Positions 28,909 through 37,497 of a DNA stretch of 64,000 bases are shown here, in pieces (the first letter of the stretch is position 1; every line of letters starts with the position of its first letter). The notes under the pieces were generated by a model. That model searched no databases. It was not told where the DNA came from and saw only the letters and a list, made by a program, of their open reading frames with translations. A program made the position numbers and the translations under genes. Origin of the DNA: Acutalibacter muris. GTDB taxonomy: Bacteria > Bacillota > Clostridia > Oscillospirales > Acutalibacteraceae. Location: positions 1 through 64,000 of the forward strand of contig NZ_CP021422.1 in NCBI RefSeq assembly GCF_002201475.1, read 5' to 3'.

Positions 28909-29162
28909 ACAGCCCTTCTTGTAAGCGCTGTCTTTTACGAGAGCTTGACGGCGAGTATTTTAAATCTATCTATCGGTATATAGCGAGTCTCCCCGGGGAA
29001 CAGAGGAGCAGCTCTGACGAGTATGCTAGGCGGTTGAAAATTTGCAGGGCATGTGGGGATCTGCATAACGGTATGTGCGCCCAGTGCGGATGCTTCGCCG
29101 AGGTGCGTGCCGCTAAGAGACGGCTGGCCTGCCCAATGGGACGCTGGGGGCAGGAGGAATAA
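28905..29162 (+). CDS. Small cysteine-rich protein, DUF6171-like
   Basis: An 85-residue protein with eight cysteines in CxxC-type pairs (CKRCLL, CRACG, CAQCGCF) and the block [17 protein letters not shown]. This matches the small DUF6171 family of Clostridia as I recall it. It probably binds zinc; the function is unknown. It overlaps the GH51 stop by 4 bases and precedes the GH127 gene, so it is part of the operon. Confidence 0.75.
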   Translation: MNSPSCKRCLLRELDGEYFKSIYRYIASLPGEQRSSSDEYARRLKICRACGDLHNGMCAQCGCFAEVRAAKRRLACPMGRWGQEE

Positions 29163-29186
29163 TACATTATGAAAGCGAGGTCTACT

Positions 29187-31229
29187 ATGAACAAAAAGGA
29201 AGCTAGCACACCCATTGATATCCGCCAGGTCAAGATCACCGACCCCTTCTGGGGCGCCGTGCAGGAGACCGTCCGCCGGGAGGTCCTCCCTTACCAGTGG
29301 GAGGCCTTGAATGACCGCGTACCCGGGGCCGAGCCCAGCTTCTGTATGCACAATTTCCGGGCCGCCGCCCGGCTTATGGAGCGCAAAACTCAGCCGGGGT
29401 TTACCGAGCCCGGATATACCTTCCGGGGCTTTCAGACTCTGCCGGAGGATAAGGAGCACCCGGAGGCGGACAAGTTCTATGGCTTTGTGTTCCAGGATTC
29501 TGACTTTTACAAATGGGTAGAAGCGGCGGCCTACTCCCTTTCAAACCACCCGGACCCGGAGCTTGAGGGCACTGTAGACGGAGCTATAGAGATCATCTGT
29601 GCGGCCCAGCAGGAAAGCGGATATCTCGATACCTACTATATTTTGAACGGTATGGACGGGGCTTTCACAAACCTAAAGGACCATCATGAGCTATACTGCC
29701 TGGGGCACCTGATAGAGAGCGCAGTAGCCTACTATCAGGCCACAGGCAAGGACAAGCTTTTGCGGGCGGCCTGCCGGTATGCCGACTATGTCTGCCAGTG
29801 CTTCGGGCCGGAGGAGGGAAAATGCAAGGGCTATCCGGGACATGAGATAGCGGAGATGGCCCTGGTGCGGCTGTATGAAGCCACCGGCCAGGAGAAATAT
29901 CTGGACCTCAGCAGGTTCTTTCTGGACCAGCGGGGGACCTCGCCGAACTATTTTCTAGAGGAAGAAAAACGCCGGGCTCAGAAAGAGGGCAGACCTGTAC
30001 CGAAGGACGACTCCTCACACTATGCCTATTATCAGGCCCATAAGCCTGTGCGGGAGCAGGAGGAGGCTGTCGGCCATGCGGTACGCGCCGGATATCTCTA
30101 CTCCGGCATGGCGGACATGTCCAGGCTGACGGGAGATAAAGAGCTGCTTGCCGCCTGCAAGAGACTTTGGGATAATATTGTCAAAAAGAAGCTCTATATT
30201 ACCGGCGGTATTGGCGGAACGGCAGTGGGCGAGGCCTTTTCCTACCCCTATGACCTGCCGAACGACACCGCCTATTCCGAGACCTGCGCGGCCATCTCCC
30301 TGGCCTTTTTTGCCCGCCGTATGCTGGAGATATCTCCAAGTTCAGAATATGCCGACGTGATGGAGCTCAGCATGTATAATACGGTCGTGGCCGGGATGGC
30401 TCTGGACGGCAAAAGCTTTTTCTATGTGAACCCTCTGGAGGTATCCCCTGCCGCCTGCAAGGAGGATACGCGGCTGGAGCATGTGAAGACGGTGCGGCAA
30501 AAGTGGTTCGGCTGCGCCTGCTGTCCGCCCAATATTGCGAGGATTGTCAGCTCTGCCGCTGCCTATGCGTTTACTGAGCGGGAGGAGACTCTGTTTACCC
30601 ACCTTTATATGGGAAGTGAGATAACAAAGGAGGTGGAGGGCATAAAGCTTCGGCTTATCCTTGAGAGCTCCATTCCCTGGGAGGGCCGCGCGGCTATGAC
30701 CGTGCATACGGACGCTCCGGCCAAGTGCACCCTGGCTTTCCGCCTGCCGGGCTGGTGCAGAGCACCGGCCGTTACCGGGCCGGAGGGCATGGAGCGCGTA
30801 GAGAAGGAGGGATACGTGTATTTTACCGGCATCTGGAGGGACGGCGATCGGGTAGAGCTCAGCCTCCCTATGGAGGTGCGACTGAACGCGGCAAATCCAA
30901 GAGTCAGGGAGGATATGGGCCGGGTGGCTGTCACCAGGGGGCCTATCTGCTACTGCATGGAGCAGGCCGATAACGGAGAAAATCTCCATCTCCTGCGCCT
31001 GGACCCCGGTGCGGTAAACAAGGCCGCCATAAGCCAAATTGAAATTTGTGGACAGAAAATGACCTCGCTGGAGCTTGAGGGGTTCCGCCGGGAGCAGCCC
31101 GAGGAGAACGCGCCCCTTTATGCGGAATATGCCACGCCGCAGGAGTCTCAGGCTTGCTTGAAGTTTATCCCATATTATGCCTGGGCCAATCGGGGAGAAG
31201 GCGAAATGTCTGTCTGGGTGCGGATATAA
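29187..31229 (+). CDS. Beta-L-arabinofuranosidase, GH127 family
   Basis: A family GH127 (formerly DUF1680) enzyme, about 680 residues. Known members cleave beta-L-arabinofuranosyl linkages, as on plant hydroxyproline-rich proteins, using a zinc-bound cysteine nucleophile. The paired cysteines in [14 protein letters not shown] and the Cys in [12 protein letters not shown] match the zinc and catalytic site. There is no signal peptide. ATG 29187 has GCGAGG six bases upstream; ATG 29169 in the same frame is an alternative. It lies between the DUF6171 gene and araD. Confidence 0.9.
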   Translation: MNKKEASTPIDIRQVKITDPFWGAVQETVRREVLPYQWEALNDRVPGAEPSFCMHNFRAAARLMERKTQPGFTEPGYTFRGFQTLPEDKEHPEADKFYGFVFQDSDFYKWVEAAAYSLSNHPDPELEGTVDGAIEIICAAQQESGYLDTYYILNGMDGAFTNLKDHHELYCLGHLIESAVAYYQATGKDKLLRAACRYADYVCQCFGPEEGKCKGYPGHEIAEMALVRLYEATGQEKYLDLSRFFLDQRGTSPNYFLEEEKRRAQKEGRPVPKDDSSHYAYYQAHKPVREQEEAVGHAVRAGYLYSGMADMSRLTGDKELLAACKRLWDNIVKKKLYITGGIGGTAVGEAFSYPYDLPNDTAYSETCAAISLAFFARRMLEISPSSEYADVMELSMYNTVVAGMALDGKSFFYVNPLEVSPAACKEDTRLEHVKTVRQKWFGCACCPPNIARIVSSAAAYAFTEREETLFTHLYMGSEITKEVEGIKLRLILESSIPWEGRAAMTVHTDAPAKCTLAFRLPGWCRAPAVTGPEGMERVEKEGYVYFTGIWRDGDRVELSLPMEVRLNAANPRVREDMGRVAVTRGPICYCMEQADNGENLHLLRLDPGAVNKAAISQIEICGQKMTSLELEGFRREQPEENAPLYAEYATPQESQACLKFIPYYAWANRGEGEMSVWVRI

Positions 31230-31243
31230 ATCAGGAGGTAGTT

Positions 31244-31951
31244 ATGTTAGAGGAATTGAAAATCTCAGTATGCCAGGCAAATCTGATGCTGCCAAAGCAT
31301 GAACTTGTAACCTTCACCTGGGGCAATGTGTCCGGCATCGACCGTGAGAAGGGGCTGATGGTTATAAAGCCCTCCGGGGTGGAGTATGAGGGCATGACAG
31401 CCGATGATATGGTGGTAGTCGAGCTGAAAACCGGGAAGCGGGTAGAGGGAAAATGGAAGCCCTCCAGCGATACGGACACGCATCTAGCCCTGTACAGGGC
31501 TTTCCCGGGACTTGGCGGGATAGTTCACACCCATAGCCGCTGGGCGACCACCTTTGCCCAGGCGGGAAGGCCTATCCCTGCCCTGGGCACGACCCATGGG
31601 GACTATTTCTACGGAGATATACCCTGCACGCGCCGGATGACGGCAGATGAGATAGGCGGAGAGTATGAGTTGGAAACGGGGAATGTGATAATCGAGACCT
31701 TTAATGGCATCGACCCGATGAGTATTCCCGGAGTGCTTGTACACAGCCACGGCCCCTTCGCTTGGGGCGGCACTCCAATGGAAGCCGTGCACAACGCTGT
31801 GGTCATGGAGGAGGTGGCCTTTATGGACTGGCACGCCATGGTTCTTGAGTCTACGTTAGGACAGCCAGCCTCCGGCCGGATGCAGCAAGAGCTTTTGGAT
31901 AAGCATTATCTCCGCAAACATGGGGCAAATGCTTACTATGGTCAGCAATAA
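31244..31951 (+). CDS. araD: L-ribulose-5-phosphate 4-epimerase
   Basis: A 235-residue class II aldolase/epimerase that converts L-ribulose-5-phosphate to D-xylulose-5-phosphate, the last step of L-arabinose catabolism. [53 protein letters not shown] and the zinc-site [10 protein letters not shown] are as in AraD. I chose ATG 31244 because CAGGAGG lies just upstream. It follows the GH127 gene by 14 bases. AraA and AraB are not in the window. Confidence 0.93.
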   Translation: MLEELKISVCQANLMLPKHELVTFTWGNVSGIDREKGLMVIKPSGVEYEGMTADDMVVVELKTGKRVEGKWKPSSDTDTHLALYRAFPGLGGIVHTHSRWATTFAQAGRPIPALGTTHGDYFYGDIPCTRRMTADEIGGEYELETGNVIIETFNGIDPMSIPGVLVHSHGPFAWGGTPMEAVHNAVVMEEVAFMDWHAMVLESTLGQPASGRMQQELLDKHYLRKHGANAYYGQQ

Positions 31952-31966
31952 TACACAAAATGCTTA

Positions 31967-32002
31967 AAAAGCGCCAGGAAGAGGATTTCCTGGCGCTTTT
32001 TT
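31967..32002 (+). terminator. Terminator after araD
   Basis: The 14-bp arms (31967-31980 and 31987-32000, core GCGCCAGGAA and TTCCTGGCGC) are followed by a T run. Confidence 0.92.
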
Positions 32003-32072
32003 GTTTTTAAAATATTTTTTATAAAAAGATAGTTTAATTCCGGTCAAGATTATTTACTTTAATATTATGTGT

Positions 32073-32078
32073 TATAAT
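32073..32078 (+). promoter_or_regulatory. -10 box before the 103-residue protein
   Basis: A TATAAT box lies 21 bases before the ATG at 32099. The matching -35 is weak, in an AT-rich stretch. Confidence 0.5.
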
Positions 32079-32098
32079 GTCCTTAAGGAGGGAAAAAT

Positions 32099-32410
32099 AT
32101 GAATAATTTGAACGGCTGTACATTTACATGGGTTTACCAGCACTACCTGTCATGGTTCAGCGACCACGCCAGATCAGACGCCATACCCAAACGGGAGGAG
32201 GAAATTGTCGGGGCCCATTCCTATAACGAGGATGTTTTTAGCGACGGGCACATATCGCTTAACCGGGTAATTTATTATGTGCCGCTGAAGCAGTCCGAGG
32301 CAAAGTCCGGCAAACCTGAAATCTTCGGTTTTACAGAGCTGAACCTGCTGGAGGAGGACAGCAGCGGAGATATCGAAAAGATAACCCCGGTGGAATACGC
32401 GCTGCTATAA
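32099..32410 (+). CDS. Hypothetical 103-residue protein
   Basis: Unrecognised. It has no signal peptide or membrane segment and an aromatic N-terminus (CTFTWVYQHYLSWFSDHARS). The charged middle reads like a small cytoplasmic domain. AAGGAGGG is well placed before the ATG, and it has its own -10 box. It is convergent with SLH gene 2, whose terminator follows at once. Confidence 0.65.
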   Translation: MNNLNGCTFTWVYQHYLSWFSDHARSDAIPKREEEIVGAHSYNEDVFSDGHISLNRVIYYVPLKQSEAKSGKPEIFGFTELNLLEEDSSGDIEKITPVEYALL

Positions 32411-32426
32411 AGAGAACCTTTAAAGA

Positions 32427-32946
32427 AACCAACAGCAAAGAGGGCGGAAAACTCCGCCCCCTTCGCCTTTATGGGGTAATCATAAAATTTAGGTGAGTTG
32501 AAACCTTATTTATTGCTGAAATACTGCATCAGCATCTGAGCGGCTTCGGCCCTCTGAGCATTGCCCTTGGGGTCAAGTTCACCATTAGCTCTGCCGCTTA
32601 TGATCTTGTTCTCAACGGCCCAGAGCAGGGCGTCCTTAGCATAGCTGCTGACCTTGCTCGCGTCGGAGAAGTCCAGAGTAGTGCCGGTGGGAGCGGGCTT
32701 GCCCGCGTAGCGCCACAGCAGGCTCACAAGATCCTCGCGTGTAACTATGCTGTTGGGACGGGCGGTGCCGTTGGCGTAACCGGCGAGGACGTTGTTCTCG
32801 GCGGCCCAGATAACCGCGTTGGCGTACCAGGCACCCTCCTTCACGTCGCTGAACTTATCGGTCCAGGTCACGTCGGGGTTGCCCTCTGCGTTATACAGAA
32901 TCTGAGCAAACTGAGCACGGGTCAGGTTGACGCGGGGGCTGAACTT
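32427..32946 (-). repeat. SLH plus terminator block, copy 2 of an inverted pair
   Basis: This is the reverse complement of 24780-25299, the same 520-bp length and nearly identical. It includes the 87-bp 3' block (32427-32513) also found after SLH gene 3. Confidence 0.92.
32438..32463 (-). terminator. Terminator of SLH gene 2
   Basis: The same stem as after gene 1, in reverse orientation (arms 32438-32448 and 32453-32463). It may also stop transcription of the convergent 103-residue gene. Confidence 0.72.
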
Positions 32947-35900
32947 GTCAGCGGAGGTGCCATCCATCAGGCCGTTCTCGTTGGCGTACTTCACGGCGTT
33001 ATAGTACCACGCGCCCTCCTTCACGTCGGTGAAGGGGTTCTCCCAGGGCTTGGGAGGAGCTACGGTGCCGTCATCTGCGGTCAGGGTGTAGGTAGCGGTG
33101 GAGCCGTCCTCAGCGGTCACCACGATGGTGGCGGCTGTGGTCAGGTCGACCTCCATACCCTCGGTATAGGCTGTGCCGTTGACGGTGATGCCCTTGATCT
33201 TGCTGTCCGTAGCGGTCAGGGTCAGGGGCAGCTTGGTAACGTCTGTGCCCTCGGGCACCTTGACGGTGTAGGCGTTGTCAACCTTGGTGACTTCGTACTC
33301 GCCCACCTTGACCTCGCTCAGAGTAGCGTCGCTGCTCGGGTCGAGGACAGGCTTCTCAGCGGAAATTGTGAAGCTGCTGAAGCCATGCTCGCTGGTGAAC
33401 TCCAGTATCCTGGGGCTAGCGCCAGTAATCTTGCCCTCGTAGACATACGCTTCTCCGCTGTCCTTAACGTGCTTAATGAAAGCAGTCGCGGCCTTGTAGG
33501 CGTCGGGCAGAGCCAGTGTAACCTTGGTGGACTCGCCGATCTTCACTTCCTCGTCCTTGACGACGATAGCGTTGGCCCTTCTGTTCGCGTTGGCCTCAGT
33601 TGCATTGGGATCAAAAAGCTGTACCTTGCTGGGATCGGCCACAGTGGACACGACAGTGCGGGCCATGGGTGTGATGGAGATCTCAAAGCTTGTGGTGCCG
33701 TCCTCTGAGGTCTCTACGCTGACAACATCGATCTTCGCATAGGTCTGTACAATGGTGGATACTCCATCAAGGCCGTCTTCTACAGCCGCTTCAATATTCA
33801 CCTTCAGACTCTCAGGCACCTTATCAGCGTTCTCAGCAACGATCTTCGCGGCGTCGGCGACCAGGGTCTCCTTGGCAGCGGAGTTGTTGGACACCTCATA
33901 GGCGTACTTCTGGAGGATGGCCTTCTCTATCTCAGTTTTGTTGTTGGCCAGGGCCTTGGAAACCTCCTCGGCAGCCTCCTTCTGCTCCTCGGGTATAGTC
34001 TCGGAAACAGAGGGCACGGGGGCGGCAGCTGTCGCATCATCAGTAGCATTGGCGCTCTTGATGAACAGCATACTGGTGTCGAACTCCAGGGTGTTCCCGG
34101 CAATCTCAGCAGGATCAGCAACAGCCTCCAGCTTGTCGCCATTCTTTATGAACCTGATGGTTACGTCCTTCTTCTTTCCGCCCAGGTCAATCTTTATTTT
34201 GCCATCGTTAAACAGGTTCTCATTGGAGTCCTTTGGCTCTACCATGCCGGACAGAACAATCTTTCCGTCCTTATAGGCAGGCGGCATAAGGCCGGTTAAC
34301 GCATTATCGTCAGCAAGCTCAACACCCTTAATCTCTGCGGGCAGACGCTTCACTGCGGAGAAATCAAGGACATACCTGTCTGTTGTCTCGCTGCCCCCTT
34401 CGGGGGTGTACGTAACGGTCACGTTGACCTTAAAGTCATTGCTCTCGCGCAGCATAACTACCAGCTGTCCGTCGGCGGTCATAGGCTTTTCGCCAACCTT
34501 GATTCTGCCGTCGGCAGTCAGCTTCAGAGCAATGTAGTTGCCCTCCTGCTCGTCAGGATTGCTGCTGAACTGTTCCCACTTGGGGATATAGTTGCTGTTG
34601 CCCCTAAAGGAGATAGTGGTCACGTTGTTAGCCTTTTTCCGGGAGAAAGTGATGTCGGACTGAAGGTCAGAACCCTTCTTAGTGTTGCCAGTAAGGTTTA
34701 TAAGGCCGTCGAAAGCATCCACCTGCAAATCGGTAGTTGCCTCGAGCATATCAACGCCGGAGTAGTCGATAGTCCATTCGGTACCGCCCTCCTCGTTTGC
34801 GCCGACCTTGATCTTGCCCTTATAACCGTCCTCCTTCAGGTTGTCCAGGCGAGTGAGGATTATACCGTCATCAATTACCTTCCACTCACGATCGGTGCCC
34901 TTCTCTGTGGGGCTATACAGCTGCATAGCCACCTTGGCGGGGTTGGAAACCTTGAGGGCGACGAAATGGCCGTTCTGCTGCTCCTCATCGCTTCCGTGGA
35001 ACTCAGTCCAATCTTTCACCTCATAAGCGGTGCCGGTAACGGTGATAGTCTTGGTATCCGCATCGGTCTCAGCCACGATGTTTGACTGAATCGCGCTTGT
35101 ATTTTTGTTCAGGCCCTCCAGGTTTCCTGTAAAGGCCTCTGCCTTAACGTTCTCGTCGGGGAAAGTCAGCCCGGAGAAGTCAAAGGTGTAGGTCTGCTCG
35201 GCAATGCCGCCATAGGTGAGTTTAATGGCCTTGGAAGCGGCCTTGGCCTCCTCTGCGGTCTCGCCCAGACGGAATATAAGGTCACAGTAAGAGTCATTGT
35301 ACTCGGTGAAAACGCCGGCCGTTAGATCCTTAGTATCAGGCTTGCCGTTCTCATCGAGACAGGGAAGTGTCATCTTAGACACGATGTTTCCGTTCACAGC
35401 CTTCGGGATGGATATGCCCAGGTAGTAGCCGTGCTGTTCCTGAAGAAGAGTCTCGTTAAATTTTCTATAGTCAGAAACATACTTCACGGAAGCACCGCCA
35501 ACCTCTACGTTCCACTTGTTATTCCCTGCGGAGGTCACATTGAACGTGGGGGTGCCGGTCTGGAGGTCCGACAGGCCTTTCTCGAAGTGTCCTTGGCTTG
35601 CCACCTTGAATTCGATGCCGCCAGCATTTGTCGTCTGCTTACCATTCCACTTTGCGCCGCTCTCCGTACTCGCCAGAGTAATGGTCTCGGTAGCAACAAC
35701 CCTGCCGGTGTCCTGGTTAGTCAGGGTAACGGTATATGCGCCGTCTGCCAGGGCATCTTCGTTTACCTGCTGCCCCTCGCCGCCAGCTGCTTTGTTGTTC
35801 AGGGAAACATAAATCAGATACTTTTCACCAGTGGGTTTAAAGTTTCTTGTTTCCTTATCATAGCCTACGTACTTATCCCCTAAGAGCTCAGCGCCGCTTG

Positions 35901-36165
35901 CACTCTTAACGGACAGGGAGTAGTTGTCAGCGCCCAGTCCCGTCATGGCGAACCAGAGGATATTCCCCTGGTCACCCCCAAGCGTCACGCTGGATGCGCC
36001 AACTGCTTTTTTAATAGCCTCTACCGCATCGGTGTTGCTATCGTTTGCACCGACGGCCAGTGTAGGCACTTTCTCAGCCCTTTCGCCCTCTGCCATGGCA
36101 GCCATTGGCACCATGGAGATGACCATGAGAACGGCCAGCAGTGCTGACAAAAATTTTTTTGCCAT
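32506..36165 (-). CDS. SLH-domain surface protein 2
   Basis: A 1219-residue secreted protein. Its signal peptide, cleaved after AMA near residue 25, is unlike that of the other two SLH proteins. A large region of repeated beta-rich segments follows, then a helical charged stretch near residues 700-800 and a cadherin-like beta-sandwich module near 945-1030 (SSDATLSEVKVGEYEVTK). Three SLH domains at about 1043-1219 are nearly identical to those of protein 1. The sandwich module matches protein 3. AAGGAGG precedes the ATG, and a structured leader lies upstream. Confidence 0.87.
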   Translation of the reverse strand: MAKKFLSALLAVLMVISMVPMAAMAEGERAEKVPTLAVGANDSNTDAVEAIKKAVGASSVTLGGDQGNILWFAMTGLGADNYSLSVKSASGAELLGDKYVGYDKETRNFKPTGEKYLIYVSLNNKAAGGEGQQVNEDALADGAYTVTLTNQDTGRVVATETITLASTESGAKWNGKQTTNAGGIEFKVASQGHFEKGLSDLQTGTPTFNVTSAGNNKWNVEVGGASVKYVSDYRKFNETLLQEQHGYYLGISIPKAVNGNIVSKMTLPCLDENGKPDTKDLTAGVFTEYNDSYCDLIFRLGETAEEAKAASKAIKLTYGGIAEQTYTFDFSGLTFPDENVKAEAFTGNLEGLNKNTSAIQSNIVAETDADTKTITVTGTAYEVKDWTEFHGSDEEQQNGHFVALKVSNPAKVAMQLYSPTEKGTDREWKVIDDGIILTRLDNLKEDGYKGKIKVGANEEGGTEWTIDYSGVDMLEATTDLQVDAFDGLINLTGNTKKGSDLQSDITFSRKKANNVTTISFRGNSNYIPKWEQFSSNPDEQEGNYIALKLTADGRIKVGEKPMTADGQLVVMLRESNDFKVNVTVTYTPEGGSETTDRYVLDFSAVKRLPAEIKGVELADDNALTGLMPPAYKDGKIVLSGMVEPKDSNENLFNDGKIKIDLGGKKKDVTIRFIKNGDKLEAVADPAEIAGNTLEFDTSMLFIKSANATDDATAAAPVPSVSETIPEEQKEAAEEVSKALANNKTEIEKAILQKYAYEVSNNSAAKETLVADAAKIVAENADKVPESLKVNIEAAVEDGLDGVSTIVQTYAKIDVVSVETSEDGTTSFEISITPMARTVVSTVADPSKVQLFDPNATEANANRRANAIVVKDEEVKIGESTKVTLALPDAYKAATAFIKHVKDSGEAYVYEGKITGASPRILEFTSEHGFSSFTISAEKPVLDPSSDATLSEVKVGEYEVTKVDNAYTVKVPEGTDVTKLPLTLTATDSKIKGITVNGTAYTEGMEVDLTTAATIVVTAEDGSTATYTLTADDGTVAPPKPWENPFTDVKEGAWYYNAVKYANENGLMDGTSADKFSPRVNLTRAQFAQILYNAEGNPDVTWTDKFSDVKEGAWYANAVIWAAENNVLAGYANGTARPNSIVTREDLVSLLWRYAGKPAPTGTTLDFSDASKVSSYAKDALLWAVENKIISGRANGELDPKGNAQRAEAAQMLMQYFSNK
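33077..33336 (-). repeat. Beta-sandwich module, copy 1 of an inverted pair
   Basis: These 260 bp are nearly identical to the reverse complement of 44222-44481. Differences cluster near the middle of the encoded YEVTKVDNAYTV versus YEVTKSGNDYTV. Confidence 0.88.
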
Positions 36166-36191
36166 TTGTTTTGCCTCCTTAATATTTTTGT

Positions 36192-36266
36192 GCGCCGCGT
36201 TTCTTCTCGGGGGACATTATTACCCGCCTGACAGACACGGCGCCCGGCTGTCAGGTATTTGTCCCC
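36192..36266 (-). ncRNA. Structured leader with nested hairpin and predicted pseudoknot
   Basis: Read on the minus strand, an outer stem GGGGACA/TGTCCCC (36260-36266 with 36210-36216) encloses an inner stem CCTGACAG/CTGTCAGG (36248-36255 with 36227-36234). The 13-base apical loop holds GCGCCG (36238-36243), complementary to CGGCGC at 36192-36197 downstream, giving a 6-bp pseudoknot. The structure ends about 13 bases before the AAGGAGG of SLH gene 2. It looks like a cis-regulatory RNA; I could not match it to a known riboswitch class. Confidence 0.55.
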
Positions 36267-36322
36267 TATGTGTTTGCCCGCAGAACTCACCTGCTCCTGC
36301 GGTCGCTCCATCACCTCCAGCT

Positions 36323-36421
36323 CTAACATATCAGGAGGGCCGCGCCTCCTGCCGCCGCCGCCGCTATAGGCACGGCCAGGGGCGAGGCGGGCAGCCTTTC
36401 GGGAAATCCGCTTTCGCTCAT
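36323..36421 (-). CDS. 32-residue leader peptide upstream of SLH gene 2
   Basis: An ATG at 36421 follows AGGAGGG by 9 bases, at the position where genes 1 and 3 start their SLH protein after the same promoter/UTR cassette. The frame encodes 32 residues with a hydrophobic Ala/Leu-rich end (LAVPIAAAAAGGAALLIC). It may be an upstream regulatory peptide or a remnant of a replaced signal peptide. Confidence 0.45.
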   Translation of the reverse strand: MSESGFPERLPASPLAVPIAAAAAGGAALLIC

Positions 36422-36438
36422 GGGCTTCGACCCTCCTG

Positions 36439-36492
36439 AATTTTAGATTCTCGTCCGGCTCTTTTTTGCCGGCGAGTGGAAGTTATTTATAT
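36439..36492 (-). repeat. Shared 5' cassette, partial copy at SLH gene 2
   Basis: This 54-bp stretch (ATATAAATAACTTCC through the CTCGCCGGC hairpin to CTAAAATT, minus strand) matches the core of the cassettes at 21267 and 40478. The -10 region and UTR hairpin are kept; upstream and downstream flanks differ. Confidence 0.85.
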
Positions 36493-36542
36493 ACTAAAAT
36501 AGTTGTACAAACCGGCGTTTTTCCATAACCAATAAAATGAAA

Positions 36543-36576
36543 GGCTGGAGAAGCGTAAGCCTCTCCAGCCCTTTTT
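36543..36576. terminator. Terminator after the HIT gene
   Basis: Stem GGCTGGAGA and TCTCCAGCC (36543-36551, 36562-36570). A T run follows on the plus side, and TTTCATTTT on the minus side. Confidence 0.82.
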
Positions 36577-36614
36577 CAGTTAAATCTTATCTCCATGTTG
36601 GCCTAGAGCCATTT

Positions 36615-36962
36615 CTACTCCGCATACGGCGGCCAGCCCATCTTTTTGCCGCCCAGCATATGGAAGTGCAGGTGCTGGACGCTCTGCATACCGTCCTCGC
36701 CGCAGTTGTTCACGATACGAAAGCCTTTATCAAGGCCCAGCTCCACCGAGAGCTTCGCCGCTACCTCAAAGATATGCGCCACAACAGCGCTGTTCTCCGG
36801 CGTGATATCCGCCGCGCTGGCAATATGCTCCTTGGGGATTATCAGCACATGGGTGGGCGCCTGGGGGTCCAGGTCCCGGAAGGCGAGGACGGTCTCGTCC
36901 TCGTACACCTTGGTGGAGGGTATCTCCCCCGCCGCTATCTTACAGAAAATGCAGTCAGCCAT
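36615..36962 (-). CDS. HIT-family nucleotide-binding protein
   Basis: A 115-residue histidine-triad protein (HINT branch), which hydrolyses nucleoside phosphoramidates or related adenylates. The triad is HLHFHML near the C-terminus, and the N-terminus CIFCKIAAGEIPSTKVYED is typical. It is the last gene of the alaS unit, 25 bases after the kinase gene. HINT proteins act on aminoacyl-adenylates, which fits a neighbour of an aminoacyl-tRNA synthetase; that link is inference. Confidence 0.92.
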   Translation of the reverse strand: MADCIFCKIAAGEIPSTKVYEDETVLAFRDLDPQAPTHVLIIPKEHIASAADITPENSAVVAHIFEVAAKLSVELGLDKGFRIVNNCGEDGMQSVQHLHFHMLGGKKMGWPPYAE

Positions 36963-36987
36963 AATTTTGCGCTCCTTCCTGACTTAA

Positions 36988-37497
36988 CTAGTCTGATAAA
37001 TGTTTGAGTATATGATCGCGCACCTGCTCTGCCGTCATGCCTGACGTGTCAACGGGCACGCCGGGCAGCCTTGAAAAGGCCTCCAGCGAACGTACGCTCA
37101 CCTTCAGATTTTCCTCCGTGCGCCACGGGCAGAGCTTGTCCCCGCGCCAGCGCGCGCCCAGAGCCTCCTCTGTGCATAAAAGGGTAAACCACGCCGTTTC
37201 CAGCCCTATCTTTGCCGCCCCCTCCTCCAGGGCGCGGCATATCTCCGGGCGGTCCATGAGCCAAGCCACTACCACGCCACGGCAATGTGAACAGTTATTA
37301 TACCCGGCCAGCATATGCAGGATATTGTCCGCCGCCAGGGCCCGGGTCTCGCTGTTCCCCACAAAGGGCTCCAGGTCCATGCACCAGTCCCCGTCGATGA
37401 ACGCGCACCCGGCCAAAGACCGCTGTATAAGCCGCCCCACCGTGGTCTTCCCCGCGCCCATAGGGCCGTTCAGGAAAATCACTCTCTTATTCTTCAC
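36988..37497 (-). CDS. P-loop nucleotide kinase-like protein
   Basis: A 169-residue P-loop NTPase with Walker A GPMGAGKTTVGRL and FIDGDWCMDLEPF, similar in layout to shikimate- and gluconate-kinase-like AAA_33 proteins. The substrate cannot be told. It begins with GTG overlapping the alaS stop (GTGA), so translation is likely coupled to alaS. Confidence 0.75.
   Translation of the reverse strand: MKNKRVIFLNGPMGAGKTTVGRLIQRSLAGCAFIDGDWCMDLEPFVGNSETRALAADNILHMLAGYNNCSHCRGVVVAWLMDRPEICRALEEGAAKIGLETAWFTLLCTEEALGARWRGDKLCPWRTEENLKVSVRSLEAFSRLPGVPVDTSGMTAEQVRDHILKHLSD

Noticed and set aside
36021-36329. A 102-codon minus-strand frame overlapping the start of SLH gene 2
   Set aside because: It runs out of frame into the signal peptide and passes through the predicted RNA structure; the reading is unlike a protein.
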